64,000 nucleotides of DNA from Cyclobacterium sp. SYSU L10401 (GTDB taxonomy: Bacteria > Bacteroidota > Bacteroidia > Cytophagales > Cyclobacteriaceae), in NCBI RefSeq assembly GCF_010993705.1, contig NZ_WOFO01000001.1, forward strand, positions 124,001 through 188,000, given 5' to 3'. Position 1 is the first letter of the stretch; the number at the start of each line of letters is the position of its first letter. The position numbers were made by a program, and so were the translations under genes. A model generated the notes under the pieces. The model was not told the origin of the DNA. It did no database searches and saw only the letters and a list, made by a program, of their open reading frames with translations. Of this stretch, positions 16,593-24,870 are shown one piece after another.

Positions 16593-17477
16593 ATGGCGCT
16601 TTCTTCCATCAGGCAATTTTTGATTGCCATACTTTCCCAGGCGGCTAAGGCGGAATCCATGGGCTGGCTGGATGATCAAATAGCAAGGATAAATGGTGCC
16701 AGAGGAAATATGAAGTTATTTCTGGCATTCAGCCAGGCATCCAGGTATTTCTCAAAGGATACCTTTCAGCTTACTGATCAGCAAGTGGCTGCTGCTCAAG
16801 AATTAAGACCCGGTTTTCAGCCTTCATTCTGGACAGCACTGCAAACGGCCCGAACGGTACTGGTATTGGGGGTATTATCAGAGGAAAATGAAAGCTGGAT
16901 GCCCACTTTGGACCAGTTGTTCGAATCGGCTGACATGCACGAACTGGAGGCGCTTTATGCAGCCCTTCCTTTATATCCTTTTCCTGAAAAACTTAAAAAA
17001 AGAGCATCGGAAGGTCTCAGAACCAATATTACTTCTGTATTTGATGCCATTGCCCTGAACAACCCCTATCCATCGGAATATTTAGATGAACCTGCCTGGA
17101 ATCAATTACTGCTGAAAGCGATATTCATGCAGCGCCCACTTTACAGGATTACCGGAGCGGAGGAGAGAGCCAATGCTAATCTGGCCAAAACTTTGGTGGA
17201 TTACGTTCACGAGCGTTGGTCGGCCGGGAGAAATGTGATGCCCGAATTATGGCGCTTTCTTTCCCCTTTCGTAGATCAGGAAACATTAGGCATGTTTGAA
17301 AAAGTATTGAAAGAAGGTGATGAATTGGACCGTAAGGCGGTATCACTGGCTTGCTTTCATGGTAAGGGAGCGGAATGCAGGGAGCTGTTGGATCAGTTTC
17401 CGGATCATCTGGAAGCGATAGAAAAGGGGGAGCTGAATTGGGTGCTGGTAGGTAAAGCCTTTGATTCGGAAAGGTGA
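16593..17477 (+). CDS. eboA: EboA-type protein, first gene of ebo cluster
   Basis: 294 residues, all-helical by appearance, no signal peptide. The ATG of MALSSIRQ is preferred to a TTG two codons upstream. EboA-like conserved blocks are LPLYPFP (125-131), GLRTN (141-145), FDAIALNNPYP (150-160), AWNQLLLKAIF (168-178) and HERWSAGRNVMPELWR (206-221). The biochemical function of EboA is not known. In Nostoc the ebo genes are needed to move a scytonemin precursor to the periplasm. A TATATTTA box at 16559-16566, one base from the -7 consensus, is a possible promoter. Five further ebo-type genes follow on the same strand. Confidence 0.85.
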   Translation: MALSSIRQFLIAILSQAAKAESMGWLDDQIARINGARGNMKLFLAFSQASRYFSKDTFQLTDQQVAAAQELRPGFQPSFWTALQTARTVLVLGVLSEENESWMPTLDQLFESADMHELEALYAALPLYPFPEKLKKRASEGLRTNITSVFDAIALNNPYPSEYLDEPAWNQLLLKAIFMQRPLYRITGAEERANANLAKTLVDYVHERWSAGRNVMPELWRFLSPFVDQETLGMFEKVLKEGDELDRKAVSLACFHGKGAECRELLDQFPDHLEAIEKGELNWVLVGKAFDSER

Positions 17478-17582
17478 TATTTATCTGGTAGCAACCGTTT
17501 CCCCTTAATATGGTCCGTTCATTTGTTATTGCTATGATTTGCATATAAAAAAGTTTAGGTTAGCAGGTAAATTTGATTCATT

Positions 17583-18494
17583 ATGATGTATATCGATCCA
17601 CACATACATGTGACATCCAGGACAACAGATGACTATGAAGCCATGCAAAAAGCAGGCATTGTAGCTGTGATAGAACCGGCTTTCTGGCTGGGTCAGCCGA
17701 GGACTAAAGTAGGTAGTTTTCAGGATTATTTCAGTAGTCTGGTAGGTTGGGAAAGATTCAGGGCCAAGCAGTTCGGGATCGTCCACTATTGCACCATTGG
17801 CTTGAATTCCAAAGAGGCCAATAATGAGGCCCTCGCTGAAGAGGTGATGGAGCTCCTGCCCCTGTATGTGGGCAAGGAAGGAGTGGTGGCCATTGGAGAG
17901 ATCGGTTACGATGACCAGACTCCTGCTGAAGACAAGTTTTACCGCTTGCAACTGGAGTTGGCCAAGGAAGTTGACTTACCGGTAATGATCCACACCCCTC
18001 ACAGGGATAAAAGGAAAGGTACGGTCCGCAGTATGGATGTGAGTGAAGAGCATGGCCTGGACCCAAAAATGGTCATTGTTGACCACAATAATGAAGAAAC
18101 GGTCAAAGAAGTACTCGATAGGGGTTATTGGGCGGCATTTACCATTTACCCTCACACCAAAATGGGAAGCGAGCGGATGGTAGAAATAGTCCGGCAATAT
18201 GGTCCGGAAAGAATCATTGTGGACAGTGCTGCTGATTGGGGTATCAGCGATCCACTGGCCGTTCCCAAAACAGCTGCCTTGATGAAGGAGAAAGGGATTC
18301 CGGAAGCGCACATACAGATGACCTGTTATGGGAATGCCTTAGAGGCTTACGGGCAAAGTGGTCAAATGGAAGAAAAAGACTGGCTGGAAAAAGAGCCCAT
18401 TGATCAAACCAAAAAGCACGGGGGTAATACAGTTTTGAGAGGAGGGCAAAAGCCGCGGGTAGATAACGATTCCTCCAATATCATAGAGAATTAG
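17583..18494 (+). CDS. eboB: TatD-like metal-dependent hydrolase, EboB
   Basis: 303 residues, amidohydrolase TIM barrel of the TatD type, cytoplasmic. Putative metal ligands are all present: H7 and H9 (DPHIHV), E106 (AIGEIGYD), H137 (MIHTPH), H168 (IVDHNN) and D214 (IIVDSAADWG). An intact site suggests real hydrolase activity, but the substrate is unknown. It lies 105 bp after eboA and its stop is 8 bp before eboC. A second ATG immediately follows the first; either could be used. It is called EboB from fold and gene order. Confidence 0.85.
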   Translation: MMYIDPHIHVTSRTTDDYEAMQKAGIVAVIEPAFWLGQPRTKVGSFQDYFSSLVGWERFRAKQFGIVHYCTIGLNSKEANNEALAEEVMELLPLYVGKEGVVAIGEIGYDDQTPAEDKFYRLQLELAKEVDLPVMIHTPHRDKRKGTVRSMDVSEEHGLDPKMVIVDHNNEETVKEVLDRGYWAAFTIYPHTKMGSERMVEIVRQYGPERIIVDSAADWGISDPLAVPKTAALMKEKGIPEAHIQMTCYGNALEAYGQSGQMEEKDWLEKEPIDQTKKHGGNTVLRGGQKPRVDNDSSNIIEN

Positions 18495-18502
18495 TCTGTT
18501 TG

Positions 18503-19393
18503 ATGTCGGTAATCACTGCACACCTCAGACTCACCAGGCCTGCCAATATTGTAACGGCGATTGCCGATATTTTGGCCGGAGCTGCCATTTCTGGCGGATT
18601 GATCCTTTTCAGTCCTGAGGTAGACTGGAGCAAAATCGGTTGGTTGGTATTGTCTACTATAGGACTTTACGGTGGAGGGGTTGCTTTCAATGATGTTTTT
18701 GATGCGGAGCTGGATAAGGTGGAACGCCCGGAGCGTCCCATTCCCAGTGGGAAAGCCAGCGTAAAAAGTGCTGGTCTGATGGCCTTTTTGCTGCTTTTGG
18801 TAGGAGTATTGGCTGCCTGGCAGGTCAGTGATCAATCTGCATTTCTGGCGTTTTCGGTGGGGGTCCTGGCAGTCGTATATGATGCCTGGGGAAAACACCA
18901 ATCCTTTATAGGCCCAATAAATATGGGTCTTTGCCGGGCAGGAAATTTATTGTTGGGCATGAGTTTGGTTCAGGGGGCATGGGGAGAATTCTGGTTTATT
19001 GCCTTTATACCACTATTTTATGTCGCTGCCATTACCATGGTAAGTCGGGGGGAAGTGCACGGTAAAAACTTGAGTGCCCTGCAAGGAGGTGCATTTATTT
19101 ACGGCTGCATCATTGTGTTTATTTTTGGAGTAGCTTATTTGTACAATGACCACTGGTGGGAAAGTTTGCCATTCCTGGTATTGCTGGCTGCTTTCATTTT
19201 TCCACCATTGCTCAAGGCAATAAGGTATCAGGAGCCGGCCTTGATTGGAAAATCGGTTAAGGCAGCTGTATTGGCATTGATTATCGTTAATGCCGCCCTG
19301 GCAGCTGCCTTTGCGGGTTGGATGGTGGCTTTGGCGATCTTGCTATTACTGCCCCTTTCCCTTTTACTGGCCAAGGCATTTGCTGTCACCTAG
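18503..19393 (+). CDS. eboC: UbiA-like integral membrane protein, EboC
   Basis: 296 residues with about eight or nine hydrophobic segments. The start is the ATG of MSVITAHL, one codon after a TTG and 8 bp after the eboB stop. The first Asp-rich motif of UbiA prenyltransferases is intact (NDVFDAELD, 63-71). At the position of the second motif, usually a run of aspartates such as DRDDD, the sequence reads VSRGEVHGK (178-186), with one glutamate and no aspartate. Prenyl transfer to a small molecule is the usual guess for EboC, but the altered second motif makes ordinary prenyltransferase chemistry uncertain. Confidence 0.85.
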   Translation: MSVITAHLRLTRPANIVTAIADILAGAAISGGLILFSPEVDWSKIGWLVLSTIGLYGGGVAFNDVFDAELDKVERPERPIPSGKASVKSAGLMAFLLLLVGVLAAWQVSDQSAFLAFSVGVLAVVYDAWGKHQSFIGPINMGLCRAGNLLLGMSLVQGAWGEFWFIAFIPLFYVAAITMVSRGEVHGKNLSALQGGAFIYGCIIVFIFGVAYLYNDHWWESLPFLVLLAAFIFPPLLKAIRYQEPALIGKSVKAAVLALIIVNAALAAAFAGWMVALAILLLLPLSLLLAKAFAVT

Positions 19394-19463
19394 TGAACCA
19401 AAACAGGGTTTTATTACTTATTTATATTGAAATGAAAAGTTCTTGGGAACTGTCAAAATAAAA

Positions 19464-20624
19464 ATGAAAAAATTGGCACATCAATCGATTGAGCAGGCTT
19501 TTAATGTTCCTTTCAGGTACAAGGTGTTTTTTACCAAAAGTTTGTTTTCACCAGAAAATCAGCTTTTTGCTGACCTTGTCAAAGGGGATAAAATTCCCAA
19601 GGTTTATTTTGTTCTGGACGAAGGTGTTGTCCAACATCATCCCCATCTGATTACGGCTATTGAATCATATGCTCAGGCGAATACAACCTCCTTTACTTTG
19701 TGCGCAGAACCATTGGTGGTTCCCGGAGGGGAGCAGGTAAAAAACGATCAAAAGTATTTCCAGGAGGTTTTGAAAGCCACCCATACCTATGGCATCGACC
19801 GGCACTCCTATATCATTGGAATAGGCGGAGGAGCTTTATTGGATATGGTTGGTTTTGCAGCTGCCGTAGCCCACAGAGGGATCAGGCATATTCGCATTCC
19901 GACTACTGTTCTATCACAAAATGATTCAGGGGTAGGGGTCAAAAATGGTATCAATGCTTACGGAAAGAAAAATTACCTGGGCACCTTTGCGCCTCCTTTT
20001 GCTGTGATCAACGACCCGGAGTTTCTTCAAACCCTTGAAGAAAGGGATTGGCGTTCAGGTATTTCTGAAGCCCTTAAAGTAGCCTTGATTAAGGACGCCT
20101 CTTTTTTCGTATGGATAGAAGAACAGGCAGTCGATTTGATGGACAAAAGCCATCACTCCATGACAGAATTAATCTATCGTTGTGCCCAAATGCACCTGGA
20201 TCACATTGCTTCCGGGGATCCTTTTGAAACAGGTTCATCCAGGCCCCTGGATTTTGGACATTGGGCGGCACATAAATTGGAACACCTGAGTGACTACAAA
20301 ATCCGGCACGGTGAGGCAGTAGCTATAGGTATCGCATTGGATACTACCTATTCTTTCCTTGCTGGCATGATTTCGGAGAATGAGTTGAACAGAGTTTTGG
20401 ATCTCATCATTAAGTTGGGGTTTGATTTGTATGTGCCCGAATTGTCAGGGGATGCGCTATTAAGGGGATTGAATGAATTCCGGGAGCACCTGGGTGGGGA
20501 ATTGACCATCATGCTGCTGGATAAAATTGGTAGTGGGGTGGAGGTCCATCAGATGGATCCTGCATTAATTTTCAAGGCAGTAGAAAAATTAAACCAACTA
20601 CAGGTGGCCTATCAAAAAGCCTGA
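19464..20624 (+). CDS. eboD: Dehydroquinate synthase-like sugar phosphate cyclase, EboD
   Basis: 386 residues, cytoplasmic; start at MKKLAHQS. NAD site: PGGEQVKN (87-94) and GGGALLDMVGF (121-131). Metal ligands of dehydroquinate synthase are conserved as E202 (GISEALK), H266 (DFGHWAAH) and H282 (RHGEAVA). The usual VGGKT segment reads VGVKN (157-161, in QNDSGVGVKNGIN). That difference and the ebo context suggest a non-shikimate cyclase of the DHQS superfamily acting on a related sugar phosphate. It is 70 bp after eboC and 37 bp before eboE. A shikimate-pathway aroB is expected elsewhere in the genome. Confidence 0.87.
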   Translation: MKKLAHQSIEQAFNVPFRYKVFFTKSLFSPENQLFADLVKGDKIPKVYFVLDEGVVQHHPHLITAIESYAQANTTSFTLCAEPLVVPGGEQVKNDQKYFQEVLKATHTYGIDRHSYIIGIGGGALLDMVGFAAAVAHRGIRHIRIPTTVLSQNDSGVGVKNGINAYGKKNYLGTFAPPFAVINDPEFLQTLEERDWRSGISEALKVALIKDASFFVWIEEQAVDLMDKSHHSMTELIYRCAQMHLDHIASGDPFETGSSRPLDFGHWAAHKLEHLSDYKIRHGEAVAIGIALDTTYSFLAGMISENELNRVLDLIIKLGFDLYVPELSGDALLRGLNEFREHLGGELTIMLLDKIGSGVEVHQMDPALIFKAVEKLNQLQVAYQKA

Positions 20625-20661
20625 TCAGCTCTTTTACAAATTTTAAAGGAAATACCGGACC

Positions 20662-21870
20662 ATGCAAATTGAAGATTATCACCTTACTTATTGTACCAAC
20701 ATACATCCAGGAGAAAGCTGGGAGGCTACTTTCAACAACCTGAAAAACCATGTACTTAAGATAAAAGCTGAACTTGCTCCTGATAAGCCCTTTGCCATTG
20801 GTCTCAGAATATCGGATGAGGCCAGCAAGGAACTGGTAGCCAATAATGAATTGGAAATACTTACTTCCTGGCTTGATGCCCACAATTGCTATGTATTTAC
20901 CCTAAACGGTTTTCCATACGGTGGTTTTCACAGGCAAGTGGTCAAGGATGAAGTACATCATCCGGATTGGTCCAGCAGTGCCAGAAAAGAATATACCCTT
21001 CGCTTATTTGATATCCTTTCCGCCATCATGCCGGATGATATGGATGCCGGAATTTCTACTTCCCCTTTGAGTTACAAACATTGGCATAAAAGTGAAGCAG
21101 CCAGGAATGAAGTTTTGCAAAAATCCTGCACCCATATCATGGAAGTGGTGGACCGGCTGTACCAGCTTAAGTTGGAAAAGAATCAAATCCTGCACCTGGA
21201 TATAGAGCCGGAACCCGATGGAATGATTGAGAATTCCTCCGGGCTGCAGGCCTTTTTCGAAAATTGGCTGCTTCCGCAAGGCATTCCGCTGCTGACCAAA
21301 ATGCACGGTGTTTCTCCCGGGGAAGCCAGGGGAATTATCCTGGATCATGTGCGGGTTTGTTATGATGTATGCCACTTTGCTGTAGCTTATGAAGATCATC
21401 AGACCGTATTGGATAATTTCAAAAAAGAAGGCATTAAAATTGGAAAGTTCCAGCTGAGTGCGGCTTTAAAAATAGCGATTCCAGAGGAGATCAGCGAAAG
21501 GAAGATGGTGGAAAAGGCCTTGTTGCCCTTTGTAGAATCCACCTATCTGCACCAGGTAATAGGTAAATCAGCTGGCGAAAAACTGACCGCCTACCCCGAC
21601 CTGCCGGATGCCCTGCTGGGCCTGGCCGATACCCGGGAAAAGGAGTGGCGCATACATTTTCACGTTCCGGTATTTTTGCCTAACTATGGCACCCTTCAAT
21701 CCACCCAGGAGGATATTCTGGCCGTTTTGGATCTGAACGGACAACACCACTTTACCAGTCAGCTGGAAGTAGAAACCTATACCTGGGAGGTCTTGCCGGA
21801 AGATATCCATTTATCCCTTGACCAGTCCATTATAAGAGAGTTGGAATGGGTGAAAAAACATATCAAATGA
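20662..21870 (+). CDS. eboE: Metabolite traffic protein EboE, TIM-barrel
   Basis: 402 residues, no signal peptide, xylose isomerase-like TIM-barrel character. Distinctive blocks are HLTYCTNIHPGE (7-18), LNGFPYG (81-87), HHPDW (99-103), LDIEPEPDG (179-187), CYDVCHFAVAYED (233-245) and GKFQLSAAL (261-269). These are candidate metal/active-site segments, with E182 and H238 as likely ligands. The reaction is unknown. Its TGA stop overlaps the ATG of eboF (ATGA), a strong sign of translational coupling. Confidence 0.87.
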   Translation: MQIEDYHLTYCTNIHPGESWEATFNNLKNHVLKIKAELAPDKPFAIGLRISDEASKELVANNELEILTSWLDAHNCYVFTLNGFPYGGFHRQVVKDEVHHPDWSSSARKEYTLRLFDILSAIMPDDMDAGISTSPLSYKHWHKSEAARNEVLQKSCTHIMEVVDRLYQLKLEKNQILHLDIEPEPDGMIENSSGLQAFFENWLLPQGIPLLTKMHGVSPGEARGIILDHVRVCYDVCHFAVAYEDHQTVLDNFKKEGIKIGKFQLSAALKIAIPEEISERKMVEKALLPFVESTYLHQVIGKSAGEKLTAYPDLPDALLGLADTREKEWRIHFHVPVFLPNYGTLQSTQEDILAVLDLNGQHHFTSQLEVETYTWEVLPEDIHLSLDQSIIRELEWVKKHIK

Positions 21871-23234
21871 AAAAAACTGTAGTACTAAATGTCGTGGCAC
21901 TTTCTGGTAGGGTGCTCGGGGAGCACACGCCCTTCCTGAGCCAATGGATAGGAAAGCGCAAGCAATCTGCCATCAAACCGGTACTTCCTGCTGTCACTTG
22001 TTCCTCCCAATCTGTTTATTTGACAGGTAAGTGGCCTCAGGAAAACGGGATTGTCGGTAATGGTTGGTATTTTAAGGATGAATGTGAAATTAAATTTTGG
22101 AGGCAGTCCAATCATTTGGTACAATCTCCCAAGGTCTGGGATGCGCTGAAGGCTGAGGATCCCAATTTTACTTGTGCCAACATGTTTTGGTGGTACAACA
22201 TGTATTCTACGGTCGATTATGCCGTTACGCCAAGGCCTTTATACCCTTCAGATGGCAGAAAGCTACCGGATATCCACAGTCAGCCCATGGATTTGCGGGA
22301 CCGTTTACAAAAGGAGCTGGGCCAGTTCCCTCTTTTTTCTTTCTGGGGTCCAAACGCCAACATTGCCTCCTCCAGGTGGATTGCAGAAGCCTCCATGAAG
22401 GTAGACGAATGGCATGATCCCACCCTTACTTTCATTTACCTTCCGCACCTGGACTACAGCTTGCAAAAATACGGAATTGATTTTGACCATATCGGTAAGG
22501 AACTGAAGGAAATTGATGCCTTGTGTGAGCGGTTGATTAATTATTATGAAAATCAGGGGGCAGAGGTCATCCTGCTTTCCGAATATGCCATCACCTCAGT
22601 GAGCCAACCCATACACATCAACCGGGCCCTCAGAAAGGCCGGTTACATACAAGTGAAGCAGGAGTTGGGATTGGAAACCCTGGATGCCGGGACGAGCAAG
22701 GCATTTGCCGTTTCAGACCATCAGATCGCCCATATTTACATCAATGATCCAGCAGAAAAAGAAACCGTAAAAGCCTTGGTCCAGGAAATCCCCGGTGTGG
22801 AAATGGTTTTGGATAGGGACGAAAAGGAATCCTATCACCTGAATCATGAAAGGGCTGGAGACCTGGTGGCAGTAGCAGACAAGGATTCCTGGTTTACTTA
22901 TTATTATTGGCTGGACGACCAAAAGGCGCCTGACTATGCGCGGACAGTGGATATTCACCGGAAGCCCGGTTATGACCCGGTAGAAATGTTTGCCAATCCG
23001 GACATCAAATTTTTAAAGGCCAAATTGGGTTGGACCCTGTTGAAGAAAAAGCTGGGCTTCAGGTATTTGATGGATGTCATTCCTCTGGATGCTTCCCTGG
23101 TTAAAGGTTCTCATGGAAGGGTTAGCGAAAGCGAGCTTGATTGGCCAGTTTTGGTTACTCCTGGTGAGACCCAGGGAAATGTTGAACCGACAGCGATTTT
23201 TTCCCTGATATACGATCAGGTGATGGAAAAATGA
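21867..23234 (+). CDS. eboF: Nucleotide pyrophosphatase/alkaline phosphatase-superfamily protein, EboF
   Basis: 455 residues; start at MKKTVVLNVV within the ATGA overlap with eboE. The fold family is recognised from PAVTCSSQSVYLTGKWPQENGI (41-62; T44 at the nucleophile position), YLPHLDYSLQKYG (191-203), LLSEYAIT (236-243), DIHRKPGYDP (362-371) and GSHGR (414-418). Several usual metal ligands are changed: no aspartate in the first strand (VVALSG), Q200 where histidine is expected, and E239-Y240 where Asp-His is expected. H364 and H416 remain. No signal peptide is seen. It may bind or act on a phosphorylated ebo intermediate; catalysis is uncertain. Confidence 0.85.
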   Translation: MKKTVVLNVVALSGRVLGEHTPFLSQWIGKRKQSAIKPVLPAVTCSSQSVYLTGKWPQENGIVGNGWYFKDECEIKFWRQSNHLVQSPKVWDALKAEDPNFTCANMFWWYNMYSTVDYAVTPRPLYPSDGRKLPDIHSQPMDLRDRLQKELGQFPLFSFWGPNANIASSRWIAEASMKVDEWHDPTLTFIYLPHLDYSLQKYGIDFDHIGKELKEIDALCERLINYYENQGAEVILLSEYAITSVSQPIHINRALRKAGYIQVKQELGLETLDAGTSKAFAVSDHQIAHIYINDPAEKETVKALVQEIPGVEMVLDRDEKESYHLNHERAGDLVAVADKDSWFTYYYWLDDQKAPDYARTVDIHRKPGYDPVEMFANPDIKFLKAKLGWTLLKKKLGFRYLMDVIPLDASLVKGSHGRVSESELDWPVLVTPGETQGNVEPTAIFSLIYDQVMEK

Positions 23235-23281
23235 GTTTGTCCTGCTGCTTTTTTGCTTAAAATCCTTAATTTAGTAACATT

Positions 23282-23692
23282 ATGACCAAAGGTTGGAAAA
23301 CGTTTTTCGGTATCAGTTCCCTGTTGTTTTTGTTGTTTGCCTTTTGGCAGATCAATGATCCGGACCCTGAATGGTGGGTGCCGGTCTATTTGATTGCGGC
23401 GGTCACGGCGGGGTTCGCATTTTTTGGTAAATTCAATGTGAATATCCTGGTAATTTTTACCTTTACTTACCTGATAGCGGCCGTTTTCTTCTGGCCAGAG
23501 GGTATTTTTTCCTGGATAGGTCAGGAATGGGAACAAAAAGACCTTTCCATGAAAACACAGGGCATGGAAACCAATAGGGAATTTTTTGGTTTGGTAGTAG
23601 CAGCTGTAGTATTTGCCTTGGAAGCCATCATCGGCAGAAGGAAACGCTTGTTGGAAAACCGGGATAGATCTAAAGAAAATGCAGGTATTTAA
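23282..23692 (+). CDS. TMEM220-like small membrane protein
   Basis: 136 residues with four hydrophobic segments (about 8-25, 33-50, 55-72 and 97-118) and a basic tail. The QINDPDPEWWVPVYL block after the first segment is characteristic of the transmembrane family 220 group. No enzymatic motif is visible and the function is unknown. It lies 47 bp after eboF on the same strand and 49 bp before the kinase gene, so it may be read from the ebo transcript. Confidence 0.72.
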   Translation: MTKGWKTFFGISSLLFLLFAFWQINDPDPEWWVPVYLIAAVTAGFAFFGKFNVNILVIFTFTYLIAAVFFWPEGIFSWIGQEWEQKDLSMKTQGMETNREFFGLVVAAVVFALEAIIGRRKRLLENRDRSKENAGI

Positions 23693-23741
23693 TTATTTAT
23701 AGGCTTTACTCGAAGCCTGGTAAATTTCTTAAAATGATGTA

Positions 23742-24749
23742 ATGGTAAAAAAATATGATGTAACGGGTATAGGAAATGCCCTCGTGGATATTGAATTTGA
23801 AATTAGCGATGCTTTTTTAGAAAAGAACGGGATAGAAAAAGGGGTTATGACCCTGGTAGACGAGGAGCGACAAAGTACCCTCATGGCTACCATCAATACC
23901 AAAACCTCCAAGCTTCAGTGTGGGGGCTCTGCTGCCAATACCATCATTGCCTTGAGCCAATTTGGAGGGGAGGCGTACTATTGCTGCAAGGTAGGCGATG
24001 ATGAGCTGGGTAGGTTTTTCATGGATGATCTCCGGGAGTCCGGAGTCAATCACAACCTGGATCCCTACCAGTTGGAGAAAGGAATCACCGGGAAGTGTTT
24101 GGTGATGGTGACGGCAGATGCAGAGCGAACCATGAATACCTTTTTAGGAATTACCCAAACCTTTGGTACTGCCCAGCTGAACGAACAAGCCATCAAAGAT
24201 TCCAAGTACCTTTACATTGAAGGATATTTGATTACCTCTCCTGATGCGAAGGAGGCCATGATTCGGGCCAGGAAAGTGGCAGAGGAGAATGGTGTCAAAA
24301 TAGCCCTTACCTTTTCTGATCCGGCCATGGTGAAATATTTTGGAGAAAGTTTTAAGGAAGTGATTGGTTCAGGGGTTGATTTGCTCTTTGCCAATGAAGA
24401 AGAGGCCATGATCTATACCGGCAAGGACAATTTGTCTGAAGCCAGGGAAGCCATGAAAAAGCTGGCCAGGCATTTTGTCATTACCCAGGGGAAAAATGGT
24501 GCAATGATTTATGATGGTGATACCTTTATAGACATAGAGCCTTATCCCACAGTAGCCGTGGACAGCAATGGTGCCGGCGACATGTTTGCCGGGGCCTTTC
24601 TATATGGGATCACCAACGGCCATTCTTATGCTTCCAGTGGGAAGCTGGCCAGCATGGCTTCATCCAAAATAGTCAGTCAATTTGGTCCCCGCCTTAACTG
24701 GAAGGAGGCCGGAGAAATTCTGGATAGGCTCAGCCCGAAACAGACATAA
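23742..24749 (+). CDS. PfkB-family kinase, probable adenosine kinase
   Basis: 335 residues, cytoplasmic ribokinase fold. The first PfkB signature is seen in QCGGSAANTI (about 59-68), and the second in DSNGAGDMFAGAFLYG (about 270-285), where the aspartate of GAGD is the catalytic base. Overall pattern (GIGNALVDIEFE start, FLGITQTFG, GYLITSP) fits the adenosine-kinase-like branch common in Bacteroidota, which would salvage adenosine to AMP using ATP. It probably has its own housekeeping role rather than an ebo function, although it follows that cluster closely. Confidence 0.87.
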   Translation: MVKKYDVTGIGNALVDIEFEISDAFLEKNGIEKGVMTLVDEERQSTLMATINTKTSKLQCGGSAANTIIALSQFGGEAYYCCKVGDDELGRFFMDDLRESGVNHNLDPYQLEKGITGKCLVMVTADAERTMNTFLGITQTFGTAQLNEQAIKDSKYLYIEGYLITSPDAKEAMIRARKVAEENGVKIALTFSDPAMVKYFGESFKEVIGSGVDLLFANEEEAMIYTGKDNLSEAREAMKKLARHFVITQGKNGAMIYDGDTFIDIEPYPTVAVDSNGAGDMFAGAFLYGITNGHSYASSGKLASMASSKIVSQFGPRLNWKEAGEILDRLSPKQT

Positions 24750-24870
24750 GAATGAATTAAACGAATATGTTTAAGGTAGTCATGTACCCGCTATATTCCT
24801 GAAAAAGTTGCTATTGTAGTCATTAATAGATAAATTGATTTGCAAATTCGTAAACCCAAACCATTTTATC

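Noticed and set aside
17568-17575. Exact TAAATTTG -7-like box before eboB
   Set aside because: Only 8-10 bp from the start codon and without a -33 element at the right distance, so it would give an essentially leaderless transcript; probably chance in AT-rich DNA.
23701-23718. Small hairpin AGGCTT/AAGCCT before the kinase gene as a terminator
   Set aside because: Only 6 bp with no T tract; unlikely to stop transcription.
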